Shown: positions 38,001 through 48,180 of the stretch, piece after piece
Layout of the letters: every line of letters begins with the position of its first letter
Numbering within the stretch: the stretch's first letter is position 1
Notes under the pieces: model-generated
What the model was told of the DNA's origin: nothing
The model's database searches: none
Seen by the model: the letters and a program-made list of their open reading frames with translations, nothing else
Assembly (NCBI GenBank): GCA_037975125.1
Contig: CM075862.1
Span: forward strand, 14,541,125-14,605,124
Source of the DNA: Latrodectus hesperus
Taxonomy: Eukaryota; Arthropoda; Arachnida; Araneae; Theridiidae
Length of the DNA: 64,000 bases
Direction: 5' to 3'
Translations under genes and position numbers: made by a program

Positions 38001-39759
38001 GTAATAGAAACTTTGAAGAAAATTATTATTTATAGTAACTTTATAAATACATTCATACACACATACAAATATGTGTGTGAAATCAAATGAAAATGAATTC
38101 ATGTGTCTTGAAAGTTAAAAAAAATAATAATAACAGAAATAAAGGAAAACATTTAAGGAAAGAAACTCTTAAAAGTCATTTTAAGTAATTAATCATGTCT
38201 ATATTTAAGTTGATCTATTTGAAAGTCAGTAAATTAATTTTAATTAGTGTAATAATTTTCTCTATTAATTTATGCTCATTAATTTTTAATATTCTGCCAC
38301 ATTTTATATATTGGTCATAAATTTAAGGAGAAGCTCACAGCTCTAAATGCATTATTAGTTGCATTCTGATAAAACTTGTCTAAAGCCAAAACATTTTTTA
38401 AATACTTCTATGCTATCTTCTCACTTTATTCCTCTTTATTTGATTGCAATGGGGTTGTCATCACTTTTCCTGAATTAAATTCTTAAAGGAATCATACTTT
38501 AACATTATTAACCTTATTAGATTTATTTAATTTGTTAATGTTCATTTCATTAAGTTATTTTTATATTGATAGTCAAAGATTCTATTTTTAGAAATCGAAG
38601 GATGTTTGGAATGATACTTGGTACTTTGCAGAAGTTCCAACATGATGCTAAAAAAAGAGAAGAAAAGGTAATTCACTTTTCATCCTTACTAAAATATTCT
38701 TGATGTGCTAATATTATCTGAATAATTTTGCAAGCAACCATTTATATGTATACTTTTGAATTATTTATATATTTGTAATTAATTCTAAATGTGTTATTAA
38801 TTTTCTCATTGTTAAAAATTTTTAAGTGACATGTTATGAAATTTTAAAATGATAAAAGGACATTTATTTACCTGATCATATTGTTTATTTCCTTATAAAC
38901 AAATTTTTACATCAACATTATTTATGCCAAAATAAGTCGCTAATAAAATAAATTAAAGGCATTATATAACAATTGAATAACATTTAAAACTGCTTTTTGT
39001 TTTATATTAAATCATTGTCCTTTATTAATAATGATTAGACCTATAATTTTAATTTAATTTTATGTTATGTATTAATTTAAAAATGTAGAAATCATACTTT
39101 TAAACATCACATCAAATATTTACTTGTATGTGTTTTAATATACAATAAATATTTTGTTAAATATTTATTTTCTATTACCATTTAACAGTTTAAACTATTT
39201 TGAAATTCTGAAGATAGTATTAGTTATTGTTTCCAGAAATTTTTTTAATTAATATATTTCTTTAAATTTTGTACGCTTTGGCTTGAAAATTTAAATTTTT
39301 GAAAAGCTAAGTAGACCAATTAAAATTTCATTTTATTTATATGAATTTAAGAATGGAAAAAATTAGAATTTTTTTCAAAGGAAATACAATTGATCAATTT
39401 CTATTAATTTAATTTTAAAAGTATATAAACTATTTCATAGAAATTAAAAGAAATTTTTGTTTTCAAATGATAAAATTCAAACCTTCTTGAAAAGTTTATA
39501 TTATATCACTTTCGTTATTGGAAATTATCAAACATTTAAAGTTTAAAGGATTTCATTATGGTTTTGGACAAAATGAGGAAAAAAGTTATTTACAATATTA
39601 AATCACGATCTGTTATCTTAGTTATAATTCAAATCAAGTTCGAAATCCATTCGCGTCATCACATCTTTTCTCGTCCATCACATCGTCGTTCTCCTTCCCT
39701 TTTCCTCTGCCTGTCCAGCGGCAAACATGTGAATGGCTCTCTGTTGGCGCTTTCAATCC

Positions 39760-39798
<39 letters not shown>

Positions 39799-42700
39799 TA
39801 TATATATAAATTCCAAATAATATATATATACATTATTTGGGATTCTTATTATTTGGGACTCATTTCCTTTCTGTTTACTTTTTTAAAACAAGCTATTATA
39901 AAAAAAATTTAATGACTTGCAAAATATTTAAATATAAAAATCAAAACAGAATTAAGGCCACTATTAATATTTCTCTCTGTTAAGTTTGCAGTTAAATTCC
40001 ATAAAGAAGTTTAAAAGTTTCTAGTGACACAGCTTTTCTTCCAATGTACCATTTTTAAAAAAGGGAAATAGTCTATTGAAAATTTGTAAATATATCTTTA
40101 AAAAAATGATTGTAACTTATCAACTTAACCAAACTATCAAATTAAAATTTCTGACCTAGAAATGTAACTTGCACATGTAAATTACAGGCTTTCAAAAGTC
40201 TACTAAATATGAAGAAACCTATAACAAAACTAAATAAGTATTCTATTTACACATTGTGTATTGTTGCTTTACACATTATAATTCAAATTGTTAAGCATTT
40301 ACTGTTGCTAATAAACTAAAATATTAATAATGAAATTTGTATTTTACTTATATTTTGTATTGGGATTGTCTTTAAAAATAAATATTAAATAACTTGCTTT
40401 TTAAAATATAACAATAGAGGAAATGTTTTATAATTTTTAAGGATTTAAGACGTGCAGAAATTGAACAGAAAGTTGAAGCTGCAGCTGCAGAAGAACGAGA
40501 AAGAATCAAAAAAGAGAAGGAAGAATTATTTCAGACTAGAAGAGAAAAACAAATCCAATTGAGATGCTTAGAAAAAAAGATGGAAATTGCTGAACTTGTA
40601 TGTAAATTCTATTTCTTTTCCTGTTTTGAAACTTATATTTTTTTATCACTTAATGTATAAAATAGGTTGAATGAAATCAAATTTTATGCCTTATTAATTT
40701 AGGGAATTAGTTCTGATAAACTGAAAATGAGTTAAACAACTGAATTTGAATTATGCATGATGTATTTAGCTAAAAGACATTTTCCATTTGCTTAAATTTT
40801 TTTTTCATTGGTAAATCCATATTTTATGGATATCTGTTTATGTTAAACTGTTTGTGCTAGCACTTGTTGCATTGCAAACAATAACATACACCATTCTTTG
40901 AAGTTTGTGATACAACTTTATGATACATTAAGACCATGCGGGTATCATGCCTGCTTTCTCAGCTACTGAAATCAAACACTGTCATATGGAACCATTCACT
41001 CTTCTAATTTTTTGAATATTGTAATAATAATCCCAGTATTCTAGTAATTTATCATTTTAGTTGTTATTTAATGAAACTGGTGTACCAGATTATATTTAGG
41101 TGACAGTAATTCATTTCAAATAATTATATCTAAAACTTATCAGTGGTAAAATAAAAGGCTATTAAATTAAATTGGTTGTAAAAATGACATGCCTGAAATG
41201 TATATAAATATTATTTTACTCAGAAAAATGTTGATTCTCTGAATAATCAAAGACTTCAGTATCTTGTAAATTTAAATAGAAAACACAAAAATTAACATTG
41301 AAAAAATATTTGATTGCAAAGTAGTCTATAAAAAAAACTCATAATTTCCAAATGAGATTTCGATCTTTAAATTGTGCCTCCATTTTCTCCTTTGGCTTGC
41401 ATTTTTTTAATTTACTTTTAAGTGCTTTAAAATGTGATAGAAATCAGTCAGTAAATAAGGAAACATATTAAGCTCTCAGAAATAATATTACTTTGACTCT
41501 CAGAAATAATAAGAAAGTTAAAATACTTAATAAGTAAATTTTTTATAATTTAGTGATAAAATTGAAATGTCTATAATTAAAAATTTTGCTAAGAAAATTG
41601 ACCCTCCTGAAAACTTGAATTTAATTTTACAATAAATAGTAATTAAAGATGCAGGATGGAAATTTTGCATTTGTATTTAAACATTCTTCTATCACCCTAA
41701 AATGATTTCAAATCATTATTAAAGGTATTATTTGGAATTATATTTTTTAAAATTGAAAGTGTGTAATTTTTTTATTTTCATTAGACATATTTATAAAAAA
41801 ATTTTTGTACAAGGTAAACAGTAAAGTTTTTGCCATTTGAATGAAGTGAAAATAAGTATGCAAATTCTTGTATGTCATGGTTGAGACACCAGTCACTCAA
41901 GAGTAGGAATATCAGTCATTATAAAAGCAACTCTACTGTGCACATTCATCAATCATAACTTGTTTAGTAGCAAAAAGAAATGGGCATGTCAATGAAACTT
42001 GTTCAGTGTTGTTTGTTTTACAAATTCAAAGTGGGTTTAACAACTGCTGCATCAAGTCGCTGAATATGTCAAGTGTTTGCAGATCATGCTGTGAAGGAAT
42101 GTATGTCAAGGCATTGGTTTCATTAATTCAGGTCATGATATTTGTCCTTCTGTGATAAAGCTGGTCTGGTACACTAGTTATCAAGTATAGCTATAATACT
42201 GAAGTTAAGGGGAAAAGTCCAGTTTTATGAATATGTCTATTTTCAAGATCATCTTCACTGTATAGGTATTCTTAACTCTCTTGACTGCCCCTATTTTGTA
42301 TTGGGCTACTTGAAGAAAAATGGCCGGTGAGTCCAACTTCCTTACATAGGAAGAAAAAGAAAAAAGTCAAATGGTTCATTATGAGCTGCTACCACTCCTG
42401 CGGTCACTCCTGACCTGTACTCACAGCTATGGAAACATGTCCAACATGTATTGCAGCAGAAGGAGCCAGCACTGGTTAATTGCAAGGATGTGCTGTTCTT
42501 GGCCGATAATGTGAGGTCACATGGGTGGCCAAGAATACTATACAGTGACTTAGTTTGGAGACTTTGTGCCATCATCCTTACTCATCTGGCCTTCCACCAT
42601 CAGATTACCACTTCTTCCATTCCCTGGAGAATCGTTTTGGTTGAAAATCCTTCACCAATGAACCAGATTTTTTTGTGCCGAAAACCATCAAGTTTTACTG

Positions 42701-45632
42701 CAAGGGGATTGCATGACTAGAGACATGTTGGCAGAAGGTGCTGGTTGCTGATGGTGATTACTTTGAGGGCTAACAATAGGCTACACTTTCTATAGGTCTT
42801 GTTCATTTAGGTCATTAAAAATATAACTTTTTGTTTACCTTGTATTAGCCAGAAAATTAAAAATAAAAGTTCTACATTAAATTGCTTTGATTATTTTTCT
42901 ATGAATATGTAATTCTGTAAAAAAAAGTACTAATCATAACTTCATTTTGTTTCTAGCATGAAGTTTGGGAAAATAATGAAAAACATAGAGTAAATTTTTT
43001 GCTAACAACTACCGAACCTCGCATTTGTTACCTACCTGCTCTTCATACACCTGAAACAGAAAAGCTTTTATTGAAGTCAAAAACTGACACATTAGGTGAG
43101 TAAAGCTTTGACTTGACTTATTGTTCTTAGAGATTAGGAATTTTTTATTTTAATAATTTTTATTTGTGAAAATACCGTATTTTCTTGTATATAATCCACA
43201 GTGGTGTATTATCCGCTAGCCCCTTTTTTCGAGCAAAAGAAAAATGTTGTCGCATTATCTGCATTGGTGTTTACTCCACAGCAATTTTTCGGACAAATAG
43301 TTGAAAACTTATACTGCTGATAATTTGGTGCAAAATAAAATAAAAGATACACATTATGATTAAAAATATAATAAATTCTATAGAAAAAAATATTTATAAT
43401 GATAAAGATCTATTTGAATCCATCTCAATGCAAAATGCGATTAACTAAGATGAAGGCGCAATATTGATCAATAGCCAAGAAGACTCTAGTAAAACTTATC
43501 GATTTTTAGATTTTAATAACTTAAAAACAAGGTTAGGTATATTTTAGAAATAAACTATTTGTTTTGTTAATAGTTAAATGAAAGGATAGATTATTTTCTA
43601 ACTGCGCATAGAACACATTTTTTCTTTTGTACAGCACATGCTTTGTTTTTCATCTTACGTTATACATTTGTCGACACCTTTTTTATTTGCTTTTCTTATA
43701 ACTTTCAACTTAAAATTTGCTCTGTAACTTAATAATTTTCACTTCACTTTGACATTTAAGAAATTGGAATGCTTTCAGAGTAAAATAGTTTGGGTCAAGA
43801 CAGAATGCGAAATAACGTTAGTGAGTTGCAACTTTAAAATTGTTCAGAGAAACTGAATTCATTCTTGAGCGTAATTGGACTATAATCAAACAATTATAGT
43901 TAAAATAAGTCAAACTGAGTCATGGTGCCATCTGTTATTTATTTTATGAAACAAAACATTTCGTTCAAAACTTTATTGTAAGCTATTATGATGAAAAATA
44001 CTTTTTTTATCAGATTATAATAAGCACAACAAAATTTGTAACTTTTTTAACACATAATCTGCGGATTATATACTGGTATATATATTAGTTAAAATTGAAT
44101 CAGATTGTTAGGCAATGTTTTAAAAAGTAGTTGAAAAATGAAAATTGAAATAGTTTTAATTAATATTTGTTGTTTTAAAATTCATTATTGAACTGAATTG
44201 TTTGTTTACATTTAATATTAAGTTACTACTTTCTAAATCTGAAGAAAATGTCCAATGGCAGAATATTTAATTGTATTTTACAATGTTGAAAAATATAAAC
44301 ATTTTGCAAATCTAATTAAACTTGCACTTAAGTAAGTCATAGGAATTTTAATTTCTATTTACAATTTGAAACTCAAAATCCCCTATTTATTTTTTAGTTG
44401 TAGAGTAATTAATTGAACTGTTTTAAATTATTGAATTAAAAATTTTGTTATATGTTTTAGAATATTATTCATATAAATTTCTTTAAAAAGAAAATTTTAT
44501 TTTGCTTTAATTTTATCATTAATTCTCAGAAAATTGTAAAAATTTACAACATAATTGTTGGTAACAATACTGTTATGACAACAACAGTGATCGATGATAA
44601 AAAATAACTTTTAGAGACAATAAATGTATTTAAGTATTTGCTTATTAAAAAGATTCTCTTCCTTCAAAACAATTAAATGAATATGTATTGTAGAGTTTAT
44701 ATAGTAGAATTTATATATCCTAGTATGTCATTTTTTTTAAATTTAATAAATTTTTAATTTGTCTAGTTGAGTATATTAAAAAAGATACTTTAAATACTTT
44801 CAAAGTTTAAAGAATCTACTTCTAGTTCATTACTCTTTTTGCAACTGACCATTTAATTTTAGTTATGAAATTACTGACAATATAATTTTAATTTCAAGAT
44901 GAAGTCAGCAAGTAAATATTTGAAAGTTGACAAAAAATATTAAAAGTATTTTTAATATTGGTAGACTTACTAAACATACAATAGACCATAACTATAATGT
45001 AAATTACTAAAGCTGAATTTTCTATGTAACTGATTTCTTCATATTCAGTTATATTCATACATATCATAAGAAAATATTTTCAATAGTAAAAGAAATTGAA
45101 TTAATAGGTATAAAAATAAAGCAAAATATATATATATACATTATTAAATCTTCACTTTTTTTTATTTCTGATTGTAAAAATTTCAGTGAAATTTTAACAT
45201 GTTAATTTTTTCTTAGAGCGTATCCGAGAACGGCGAGAAAAAATGGAAAAAGAACTTTTAGAAGTTGAAAGTTGGTATAGAAAAGATAATTTTCCGAGTG
45301 ATAAAGAAAATATTGGACCTATGGAAGAAAGTGAAATAAATGAAGTAACCAACACTTGCTTAGCAAGTCAAGATTCCCATCCAGAATTATCAGGCACTCA
45401 TCCAGAGTCAAATGATATTCACCAAGAATTAACCGATACCCAACAAGGACTACAGGATGCTCAACTAAGCACCAATCAAGATTTTCAAAATACTTCTGGA
45501 GAAATGCAAAATAACAAAGAACATATTGATAATCCCAGTGAAATGTTAACTGATGAAACTGAAAACATTGCTGATGAAGAAACCCTAGCCAATGGCCAGT
45601 CAGATCAGGATTTTGAACCAATTTATGATTAA
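26433..45632 (+). CDS. PNN: pinin (PNN), seven coding exons
   Basis: Exons 26433-26587, 33336-33408, 36197-36294, 38592-38667, 40442-40597, 42957-43095 and 45217-45632 join at GT/AG sites in matching phase to give 1113 nt: 370 residues and a TAA stop. Exon 1 carries the N-terminal RRITGRDPDQ signature; exon 3 VVATPKDIKSRKET; exon 4 NRRMFGMILGTLQKFQ, the most conserved pinin motif; exons 5-6 a long charged helix then RICYLPALHTPETEKLL; exon 7 an acidic tail with NFPSDKENIG and T/H/Q-rich degenerate repeats. Pinin is a nuclear-speckle protein that associates with the exon junction complex and influences splicing. Human pinin is about twice as long because of an SR-rich C-terminus that is absent here. 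Introns hold several mobile elements. Confidence 0.95.
27227..27457 (-). CDS. hypothetical antisense ORF in pinin intron 1
   Basis: 76 codons with a protein-like, balanced composition (for example STVESEAIKHLIPKICVENT and a DDPEDDFLCF stretch), unusual for random AT-rich sequence here. I recognise no family. There is no clear initiation context and no recognised partner exons. It may be a fragment of a retrocopy or transposon gene, a nested gene exon, or chance. Confidence 0.3.
   Translation of the reverse strand: MKPQQENFGIFICFTDVSSTVESEAIKHLIPKICVENTVNLKEHIVDDPEDDFLCFSEFKINYNFCSFLASNHKYK
27539..27870 (+). mobile_element. Merlin-type MITE with 8-bp target-site duplication
   Basis: 332 bases with about 31-bp terminal inverted repeats (left TTTTACTGTATGGTCACCC, right as reverse complement ATTTACTGTACGGGCACCC) and the direct repeat AAATGACT at 27531-27538 and 27871-27878. 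An 8-bp duplication is typical of Merlin elements. Its right ~100 bases match the end of the transposase-bearing relic at 4964. No coding capacity. Confidence 0.8.
27556..27603. repeat. strong hairpin within the Merlin MITE
   Basis: ATGGTCACCCTTGGCGA is followed after a 13-base spacer by its perfect reverse complement TCGCCAAGGGTGACCAT. It duplicates the terminal repeat in inverted form inside the element. Confidence 0.85.
29371..29690 (+). repeat. degenerate 56-bp tandem array, about six units
   Basis: Units begin at 29371 (60 bp), then 29431, 29487, 29543, 29599 and 29655 at an exact 56-base spacing. Each starts ATTYTGGATT or ATTTTTTATT and contains a TGGATATxGTGCC-like core, then AATCCTGTCTTTTAT or a variant. 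Divergence is substantial, so the array is old. Confidence 0.8.
30622..31670 (-). mobile_element. Tigger/pogo-like (Tc1-mariner superfamily) element with TA target duplication
   Basis: 1049 bases bounded by inverted repeats: CAGGTAACCCTCCTATAACA on the left and its reverse complement on the right, each flanked by TA (30620-30621, 31671-31672). CAGG ends and TA duplication are typical of Tigger elements. The interior keeps only the C-terminal part of the transposase, so it is an internal-deletion derivative. Confidence 0.85.
30862..31467 (-). pseudogene. Tigger-like transposase, C-terminal part
   Basis: 201 codons. The start, MSLKEIKTSTLNACWKKIWP, matches the segment downstream of the DDE domain in Tigger/jerky-type transposases. 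The rest is acidic, followed by a C-terminal PPKKRSRL nuclear-localisation-like stretch. The DNA-binding CENP-B-like domain and the catalytic acids are absent, so it cannot transpose. The frame itself is intact. A host-adopted role is possible in principle but nothing here shows one. Confidence 0.75.
33409..36196 (+). other. pinin intron 2
   Basis: AT-rich. A 28-base T run lies at 34993-35020. Between about 34840 and 35800 phrases such as TGCCAAATTTCACTT recur loosely, which may be remnants of an old repeat. No gene or defined element was seen. Confidence 0.6.
36553..37831 (-). mobile_element. mariner element, full length but inactive
   Basis: 1279 bases with about 30-bp terminal inverted repeats: CGAGGTATATCCAGAAAGTA on the left and, reverse complemented, CGAAGTATACCCAGAAAATA on the right. 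TA flanks both sides (36551-36552, 37832-37833). The length is typical of mariner. It lies in pinin intron 3, antisense to the gene. Confidence 0.92.
36600..37669 (-). pseudogene. mariner transposase (DD34D), broken
   Basis: The frame opens at about 37669 with a helix-turn-helix region (FEKPAACEIRSVIRFLNARK; RRNCEVYG; SMVRRWARQF). Further on, in shifting frames, come the first catalytic motif GDETWV (about 37230), the second DNARPH (about 36940) and the third YSPDFAPSD (about 36860), the mariner DD34D arrangement. An in-frame TGA lies at 37095-37097 and the frame shifts at least once near 37290, so no functional transposase is made. Confidence 0.85.
39640..39820 (-). repeat. LTR-like fragment plus (TA)n, related to 51735-51855
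   Basis: The blocks CATTCGCGT, CATCGTCGTTCTCC, CATGTGARTGGC and GGCGCTTTCAATCCCACA occur in the same order and orientation as in the gypsy LTR region near 51737-51857, then a TA repeat begins at 39766. It is probably a piece of the same LTR family in pinin intron 4. Confidence 0.55.
40598..42956 (+). other. pinin intron 5
   Basis: AT-rich except for the decayed mariner near its 3' end. Nothing else is recognised. Confidence 0.6.
41930..42790 (+). pseudogene. highly decayed mariner transposase
   Basis: Scattered, frame-shifted matches on the plus strand follow mariner order: YKFKVGLTTAA near 42020, then GYLKKNG near 42305, PALVNCKDVLFLADNVRSH near 42462-42520 (corresponding to the second catalytic motif) and, near the end, the mariner C-terminal WQKVxxxDGDYFEG in DNA around 42725-42770. 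Stops and indels are frequent, so this is older than the copy at 36553. Terminal repeats are no longer obvious. Confidence 0.6.
43173..44079. repeat. MITE-like repeat with imperfect inverted ends
   Basis: The left end reads TACCGTATTTTCTTGTATAT then AATCCACAG. The right end, reverse complemented, reads TACCAGTATATAATCCGCAG. Subterminal ATTATCTGC or ATAATCTGC copies are also present. No coding sequence. It lies in pinin intron 6. Confidence 0.5.
44080..45216 (+). other. 3' part of pinin intron 6
   Basis: AT-rich intron ending TTTTTTCTTAG before exon 7. Nothing recognised. Confidence 0.6.
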
Positions 45633-45873
45633 TCTATCAATTTTTAATGCTGCCATTCATTCTGGTTGAATTTATTAAAATTCTCTGGAAGGAACTACTT
45701 ATTGTGATTTTAAGAGACATCATAAATAATTTAATGTGTTAAAATACAAGACTTTACCACAAAATCACAATCACAAACATTACTTTCGAGAGCAATATAA
45801 ATTTATAATCATTTTATAGCTTCAGATTGTTATTATTTTATTTATCCTAAAAATGTACTTGAAATATTGTGTA

Positions 45874-45879
45874 AATAAA
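45874..45879 (+). terminator. candidate pinin polyadenylation signal
   Basis: AATAAA about 240 bases after the pinin stop codon, in TGTAAATAAAGTG. It is the first well-placed canonical signal downstream of the stop. Confidence 0.55.
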
Positions 45880-45899
45880 GTGTACAAAATTGCTTATTT

Positions 45900-47915
45900 A
45901 TTTGTCTAAGAAATAAAAATTAAAAAAACTTTTACACTTTGTTCATATAATAATACTGTATAAATTGTACACAGGCATCTACATATGTCCTCTCTTATGT
46001 TTTTCCATTCAATATTTTTTATATTTTTTTAATCTTTTAACAATGAAAACTATTCTTGACGTTCGTGTAGCAAAAGAATTTTACCTTCAAAGAATTGCAA
46101 ATTATTTCTAAACTAGGAATAGTCAATATTTAAAAAATTCATGAGGTCTTTTATGTTTATTTATTATAAAAGAGATATTTATAATTAAAGCCTATATTTT
46201 TATCAACACTATTCCAGTAATACATTCCTTATATTTAATCAACAAGTGCATAAATGCATTTCTTCTCTCTTACTCAAGGGTTCATTATTTTATTCCATAA
46301 TTGTTTCTTTTATCACTAATTCAGCTGATGCATATATTGTATTATTAATTATTTACATTCCTTTTAAATTGCTCACTGCCAAACATTTCTTAATTTGTAA
46401 TTTATTTGCATATTCTGTGTTTGTACAAAATTTAAACAATTTATATTATATTAATTTTGAGTTTTAGCATAAATCTTAGTTTGATAGGTTGATGCTTTTT
46501 ATGTACTTAAGTAAAGTTATGCTCAGAATGAAAATTTATATTTTGTCATATAGTGAACATGAGCACAAGGAACTATGGTCAGAATGTAGAGTAATTTATT
46601 ATATCTGTTTAATAAAAATATTTTAAGTAAATCTGTCGAATTTTTCAAATATTTAAATTTTTTCAGTTATTTAGAATTCTTAGCAAAAATGCTATTTAAA
46701 CAAAGTGCTTTATTTGTTGATCAGTTAATTTGAAATGCTTTATTGTTAAAATCGCATTTAAACAGACACCAAATTTGTATTCAAGTCTAAATTTGTATAC
46801 TCAAATGATTTTCAATAAATTAGAGACTTACAAAATTGGTGGATAACTTTAATTATGTAAATGTCCTATTAGGTCTCCATCTAAGGAAAAACTCTAACTT
46901 TGTAATATAAATATTTTGTGCTTTGGGCTATTATTCAGAAAGACATCTGGCTGTGTTTGTCATCTTGTAACTTAGACAAACATGGAATTGAGTCACAATT
47001 GTAGCATACTTCATATATCTTCTCAAACTGAGGCCGTTATTTCATGGATAATGTCTACATTTATGCCAAAATGAATTGATAACAAGTTGATTATTACTGC
47101 AACTTCCATAATGTAGACAAGTACTCTTACACTGGTACAATAAACATTCTCATAGTATTGATACCAGGTCACTTATTCAATCAAATTCCAGTTATGTCTG
47201 TTGCATTTTAGATGATTATATTTGGTTTGGCACCAAGGAAACTGAACTTGTGAGCACCAAGCATAAGAAAATTGTGAAACAGCAAAGGAAAATTAATTTT
47301 ATGAGAAGTTTTTTTTCAATGCTCACATTGAATTTTCTTTATGATTGCATGTAGTGTCATAGGTGAATATCCTTATTAACTATTTGCACATCCTCTAGTG
47401 ATGACAACCATGTTGCATTTCTGCTGTGTTGTGGACTAAGTCTTTTTCTTCAAAATTAATGTGTCATATGAGAAAGAAATATATTTCTTTATTTGGCTTT
47501 ATAACACTGTTGATAGTTTAATATTCTATTGGTAGAAGCTAGTCTGAATTTAGTTGTGCATGCTTATGACAAACCAGATTCAAAATAGTGAACTGCCTTA
47601 TGATTATTCCCGCGGTCACAGGAATTGTTAATGTACTTTGGTTAATAAAGTGTGAAGGCAGTTAACACAGCAATCTGACAACCATTAAAAGACTAAATAT
47701 TTGTGAGATCCTTTTAGGATAAGTAACTGTATACTCCTATTTTGAAAATTAAGTATATCATCTGATGAGATATTTTTATACCTTGTTGCCCTTTCCTAAT
47801 TTATTTTTATATGTTAGTTGTTTATTTTTCTTTTACACAGTAGTTCCATCGTCAGTTTTCAGCTATCCCATCAGTATCAATTCTGTAACTGATATTAAAA
47901 AATTATTGTTCAGTC
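45900..47915. other. intergenic, nothing recognised
   Basis: AT-rich DNA downstream of pinin. A somewhat more mixed-composition block at about 46920-47700 has no readable protein and may be a decayed element. Confidence 0.4.
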
Positions 47916-47921
47916 ATTATA

Positions 47922-48180
47922 CACTCATGTCCATAAATTAAGGATAATTCAGAATCATACAGAAATTGAACTCTAAAATAAAATTTTACATGTAAAATTA
48001 TCACACACATCTTGAAGAATAATTTGCAAATTACAAGAAACCAAAGGAAGGGCAAACGATATTTTATAACATCGTTTGCCCTTCCTGTGCCGACCAATTG
48101 CGCTGTGATGCTTATATTCCAATCTATCTTTCTTTTCATTTAATTTTGAGCGTCGTTACATCATTCCCTACCATATTTTT
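47922..48180. repeat. Tc1/mariner-like element end with internal hairpin
   Basis: After TA (47920-47921) the sequence CACTCATGTCCATAAATTAA resembles a mariner-type terminal repeat. Inside, GGAAGGGCAAACGAT (48046-48060) and its perfect reverse complement (48071-48085) form a 15-bp stem with a 10-base loop. No matching right end was found. Confidence 0.45.
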
